A stretch of 16,256 nt of DNA from JOPF133 sp052144935. Its GTDB lineage: Bacteria > Acidobacteriota > Terriglobia > Bryobacterales > Bryobacteraceae. The stretch covers positions 1-16,256 of the forward strand of contig JBKQPR010000060.1 in the NCBI GenBank assembly GCA_052144935.1. Direction: 5' to 3'. Below the pieces are notes generated by a model. The model had not been told where the DNA came from. It ran no database searches and saw only the letters and a program-made list of their open reading frames with translations. Both the position numbers and the translations under genes were made by a program. Below are positions 13,829-16,256 of this stretch, piece after piece; the stretch's first letter is position 1, and each line of letters opens with the position of its first letter.

Positions 13829-14431
13829 ATGAATCGACCGGGAATTTCTTGGGCGGTTTTGATGGTGGTATGTGCCGTACTCGCGACGTCGTGCTCCAAG
13901 GGGACCTCTCCGCCGCCGGCGCAGCAGGCTGGTGCGCCGGGTCAGCCCGCGGCGCCACCGCCGGTCGCGTCGAGCCCCGCGCAGCCAGCGGCCGCACCGG
14001 GCCAACCTGCTCAGCCGGCGGCGCCGGCCAGCGTCATCGCCACTGGCCAGTATTCCGCCGACCCCGACTTGCGTTGTGATTTGCTGGAAGTGAAACGGGT
14101 CAGTGGCGGCGCTGTGCTCGTCAAATGGAGGATCGTCAATGGCGCGGGGGCCCAGGCGACGGGCAGCCTGACCGCCTCGCAACCAAAGAAAATTAACTAC
14201 GACGGCCATTGGGCCGACCTCTATTTCATCGATCCCGCGGAAAACAAGAAATACTCCTATCTGACCGATGCCGGAGGGCAAGGGATCGTGGACGTTTACT
14301 GGGGCGATATTGCGGCGGGCCAGCAGCGGGGATACTGGGCGAAGTTTCCGGCCCCTCCACCCACTTCGACCAAGATTGCCGTCCACATTCCATCGTTTCC
14401 GCCATTTGAGGACGTTCCTCTATCACAGTGA
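13829..14431 (+). CDS. Probable lipoprotein with Pro/Ala/Gln-rich linker
   Basis: This 200-aa protein begins with a lipoprotein-type signal peptide: basic start MNRPG, a hydrophobic run at about 6-20, and a lipobox-like LATSC ending at C22. Position -3 is alanine, not the more common leucine. Residues 27-68 are a low-complexity linker of P, A, Q and G. The rest (about 69-200) is a compact domain with ATGQYSADPDLRCDLLEVKR, WRIVNGAGAQ and FIDPAENKKYSYLTDAGGQG, probably beta-rich; I do not recognise its family. ATG 13829 is chosen over ATG 13808 because it has GAGG 5 nt upstream and places the signal peptide correctly. It lies 10 bp before the OmpA-like gene and is presumably co-transcribed with it, suggesting an envelope role. 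Confidence 0.82.
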   Translation: MNRPGISWAVLMVVCAVLATSCSKGTSPPPAQQAGAPGQPAAPPPVASSPAQPAAAPGQPAQPAAPASVIATGQYSADPDLRCDLLEVKRVSGGAVLVKWRIVNGAGAQATGSLTASQPKKINYDGHWADLYFIDPAENKKYSYLTDAGGQGIVDVYWGDIAAGQQRGYWAKFPAPPPTSTKIAVHIPSFPPFEDVPLSQ

Positions 14432-14441
14432 GGGGTGAATC

Positions 14442-15077
14442 TTGATCCGTCCAATCGACCGAGGACGACCTTTCCGGTCTCTTTGCGTTTTGAGTGTGCT
14501 TCTCGGGGCACAAACTGTCTGGGCCCAGAAATATAAGGAGGACGACCCGATTCCTCCAGGCGCGCAGGGTAAAGTGGTGCCTTTGCAGGGAAAGGTTTTG
14601 GATCTCAAGGGTGTGGCCGTCGACCTCGCAGGCAACGCTAAAGGCGTCGCGGGCAAGACTCAGGACTTGAATGCAGCCCTTAAAGATCTGGGGGCCAAGA
14701 CCACGGCGACCGAGATTCGCATAGAACTCGCGAGCGATGTGCTATTCGATTTCGATAAGGCCGACCTCCTCCCCAAAGCCGTTCCGGCGCTTGAAAAAGT
14801 AGCCACAGTCCTCAAATCCTACCCGAATGCGGCCTGTACCATCGAGGGCCACACGGACGGCAAGGGGTTGAAGGACTACAACCAGAAGCTCTCGGAACGT
14901 CGAGCGGATTCCGTCAAAGCCTGGTTGGTGGCGCATGGGATTGCGAGCCCCGTGGCCACCCGAGGGTGGGGATCGGCCAAGCCCGTGGCGCCCAATGCCT
15001 TCCCGGATGGACGTGACGACCCCGAGGGCCGGCAAAAGAATCGCCGGGTCGAGATTGTAGTCAAGACGGGCAAGTAG
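14442..15077 (+). CDS. OmpA-family peptidoglycan-binding envelope protein
   Basis: The 211-aa protein has a signal peptide (about 1-28, cut after TVWA), a middle segment (about 40-85) with repeating LQGKVLDLKGVAVDLAG-type short hydrophobic/charged units, and a C-terminal OmpA domain (about 93-207). That domain has LFDFDKADLLPKA at 101-113, IEGHTDGKG at 134-142, NQKLSERRADSV at 147-158 and KNRRVEIVV at 199-207, the residues that grip diaminopimelate in peptidoglycan. It has no N-terminal beta barrel, so it is a periplasmic or outer-membrane-attached linker rather than a porin. The start is a TTG at 14442 with GAGGGG (14430-14435) 6 nt upstream, overlapping the stop of the lipoprotein gene. It probably acts together with that lipoprotein. 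Confidence 0.88.
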   Translation: MIRPIDRGRPFRSLCVLSVLLGAQTVWAQKYKEDDPIPPGAQGKVVPLQGKVLDLKGVAVDLAGNAKGVAGKTQDLNAALKDLGAKTTATEIRIELASDVLFDFDKADLLPKAVPALEKVATVLKSYPNAACTIEGHTDGKGLKDYNQKLSERRADSVKAWLVAHGIASPVATRGWGSAKPVAPNAFPDGRDDPEGRQKNRRVEIVVKTGK

Positions 15078-15292
15078 CGAGCGGAGCCGGAAGGGTTGTT
15101 CTTTGGAGCGGAACACCTCCAGCTTTCCTATATTCTAGGGAATTCAGGCTTTCGAGTGGGGTAAGGGCTTAGGGGCGGCCAGTCGCCTCAGGGAAATTGT
15201 GGGACTGCCAGGGAATTCAGGTCCCATCTTCCGGCCTTCCCCGTTGGGGTTAGGTTCACTGAAAAGGCCAGGCGGGTCTCTGGCGAGGCCGC

Positions 15293-15311
15293 TTGGGGGC
15301 TCTGCCCCCAA
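15293..15311. repeat. GC hairpin TTGGGGGC-TCT-GCCCCCAA
   Basis: An 8-bp perfect stem with a 3-nt loop. It is about 216 bp after the OmpA gene and is followed by AACCCCC rather than a T run, so an intrinsic terminator is unlikely. It overlaps the left arm of the 15-bp inverted repeat, so the two pairings are mutually exclusive. Confidence 0.6.
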
Positions 15312-15381
15312 ACCCCCGGAATTTTACCGCTTTCCGGCCAGAATGATGGGGCTGAGCGCCGACTCAAGCGCCGGAATGGCG

Positions 15382-15401
15382 GGGGCGGCGTCAGCCGCCC
15401 C
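15382..15401. repeat. GC hairpin GGGGCGGC-GTCA-GCCGCCCC
   Basis: A perfect 8-bp stem with a 4-nt loop, inside the MITE-like segment. No T run follows, so it is not an obvious terminator. Confidence 0.65.
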
Positions 15402-15495
15402 GGATCTCCCAGCAGCCCCCAAGCGGCCGTGTCCAGCCCTCCTCGCAGTGACTTGCCGCGCGCACCCAAAAGGCCAGTGGGTCCATCCAATAACC

Positions 15496-15722
15496 ATGGA
15501 AGATCGAGAGCTTTACCGGCGGATTCTGGGCATCGAACACCCCTGGTATGTTGCAGTTGAATCCCAGCGAGGTGCATATCTTTCTGGCGCATGAGGACCT
15601 GCCCAGTTGGCCGTGTGCGGAGTGCGGAACAGCCAGCAAGTTGTGCGACCATCAGCCCGAACGGCAATGGCGCCACCTGGACACCTGTCAGTACCGCACC
15701 ATCGTGCATGCTGCTGCTTCCG
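15496..15722 (+). pseudogene. N-terminal fragment of an ISL3-family transposase
   Basis: From the ATG at 15496 the frame reads MEDRELYRRILGIEHPWYV, the typical opening of ISL3 transposases. Near 15545 the frame shifts. The second frame continues LNPSEVHIFLAHEDLP, then WPCAECGTASKLCDHQPE and RQWRHLDTCQYRTIVHA, the zinc-ribbon region of the family (C-x2-C then CDH). At about 15715, where the second cysteine pair (RCPEHG in relatives) should follow, the sequence changes to another transposase. The catalytic domain is entirely absent. A frameshift plus truncation makes this a dead fragment. Confidence 0.8.
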
Positions 15723-16131
15723 ATGTTTCTGCGCAAGCACCAAGCGAAAGAAGGACGGCAAGGCTCACCGCGACTTCAGCGTAGTGGAGAATCGCCGGCT
15801 GCCCGGCTCCAGGACCGTGCAGCGGACGGTGTTGTACCAGGGCGAGATCAACGACCAGCAGCAAGCCGCATGGCGCAAGTCGCTGGAGGTCTTCGACGAA
15901 GACGAACAGGACTACCGAACCGTGAGTCTGTTCCCGGATGACCGGGAAGTGCCAGCCGACGTGCTGGACAGCATACAGGTGAAACTGAGCGGCCTGGAAT
16001 TGCGGCGGCCACGGACCTTCGGCGTGCTGGCTGGGGTGCGAGTCGTGGCATCAGCTCGGGCTGGATGAGTTTGGGCGGCAGCGCTTGCCGGAAGCACGCG
16101 AGGCGGTGAGTTGGGAGAGAATGCTGCAGCT
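15723..16131 (+). pseudogene. N-terminal fragment of an IS1634-family transposase
   Basis: ATG at 15723 opens MFLRKHQ, then one extra base shifts the frame. The next frame reads KKDGKAHRDFSVVENRR, TVQRTVLYQGEINDQQQAAW, then SLFPDDREVPADVLDSIQVK and LELRRPRTFG, the known N-terminus of IS1634-type transposases. A second frameshift near 16027 leads to CWLGCESWHQLGLDEF and REAVSWERMLQLA. After that the family similarity ends, where relatives continue LVVNRLIDPGSE. The DDE catalytic region is missing. Two frameshifts and the truncation make it inactive. Confidence 0.8.
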
Positions 16132-16256
16132 AGCCTCGATTTCCACGGACAATATCTTGATAACGCCGGTAGCTATCGGTAACACGCCGGGCCTCAGCCA
16201 GGCGGGCATTTGACGTTGCGGATCGTTAGCGTATCCAGTACTCAAAGAGCTGAATG
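16132..16256. other. Unassigned end of window
   Basis: The frame carried over from the IS1634 fragment continues to a TGA at about 16211-16213 with residues I do not recognise. Neither strand shows a convincing gene, repeat or promoter in these 125 bases. Confidence 0.4.

Larger units (their letters stand above)
15287..15428. repeat. 142-bp segment bounded by a perfect 15-bp inverted repeat (MITE-like)
   Basis: GGCCGCTTGGGGGCT at 15287-15301 is the exact reverse complement of 15414-15428. The enclosed sequence has no coding potential and contains two further hairpins. That is the layout of a small non-autonomous element, but no target-site duplication is visible at the edges. Confidence 0.6.
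15078..15495. other. Non-coding GC-rich region with hairpins, before transposase remnants
   Basis: This 418-bp stretch has no credible gene; open frames lack start signals and recognisable motifs. It contains an 11-bp direct repeat GGGAATTCAGG (15138-15148 and 15211-15221), the 15-bp inverted repeat at 15287-15428, and two strong GC hairpins inside it. It could be the untranslated 5' side of an ISL3-type element or an independent small element. Confidence 0.6.

Noticed and set aside
15293..15311. Intrinsic terminator of the lipoprotein/OmpA operon
   Set aside because: The hairpin is strong but lies more than 200 bp past the stop and is not followed by a T run.
1..16256. CRISPR array, tRNA or rRNA genes
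   Set aside because: I saw no regularly spaced direct repeats with unique spacers and no tRNA- or rRNA-like conserved sequence on either strand.

Overview
The window looks like an ordinary-to-accessory stretch of a GC-rich Acidobacteriota chromosome, most likely from the Solibacter/Bryobacter group. The strongest indicators are an orphan duplicated MacB/FtsX permease (ADOP family), two fragments of the TIGR03437 domain first described from Solibacter usitatus, and a PknB-type kinase with a C-terminal TolB/WD40-like propeller. The assignment rests on remembered family hallmarks, not on a search.

Layout, left to right. (1) 1-134: part of a palindromic repeat ending in a -10-like box just before the next gene. 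(2) 135-2722: bifunctional (p)ppGpp synthetase/hydrolase followed 2 bp later by a small DUF971 protein. (3) 2723-3446: gene debris, with pieces of two TIGR03437 proteins and a MOSC protein. (4) 3432-6821, minus strand: a TIGR01777-type NAD(P)-dependent epimerase-like protein, then the ADOP permease. (5) 6822-7007: a divergent promoter region built around a 102-bp imperfect inverted repeat of the same family as the one at the left edge. (6) 7008-9791: four tightly overlapping genes: radical SAM/SPASM protein, dual-OB-domain protein and two different DUF488 proteins. (7) 9792-10853: a chimeric pseudogene region in which a frameshifted XRE-type regulator runs into the C-terminal part of a UvrD-like helicase. 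(8) 11023-13593: the Ser/Thr kinase. (9) 13594-15077: short repeats, then a lipoprotein/OmpA gene pair for the cell envelope. (10) 15078-16256: a GC-rich non-coding stretch with a perfect 15-bp inverted repeat, then the degraded starts of an ISL3-family and an IS1634-family transposase abutting each other.

The most coherent functional unit is the dual-OB/DUF488/DUF488 set with the radical SAM gene, linked by ATGA and 25-bp overlaps. Its biochemical role is unknown to me. The most interesting non-coding signal is the repeat family at both 29-103 and 6870-6971. In each instance a TACAAT or TAGAAT box lies 17-20 bp outside the repeat arm, and on the plus strand the start codon follows only 8-10 nt after the box, which suggests repeat-associated promoters giving leaderless mRNAs.
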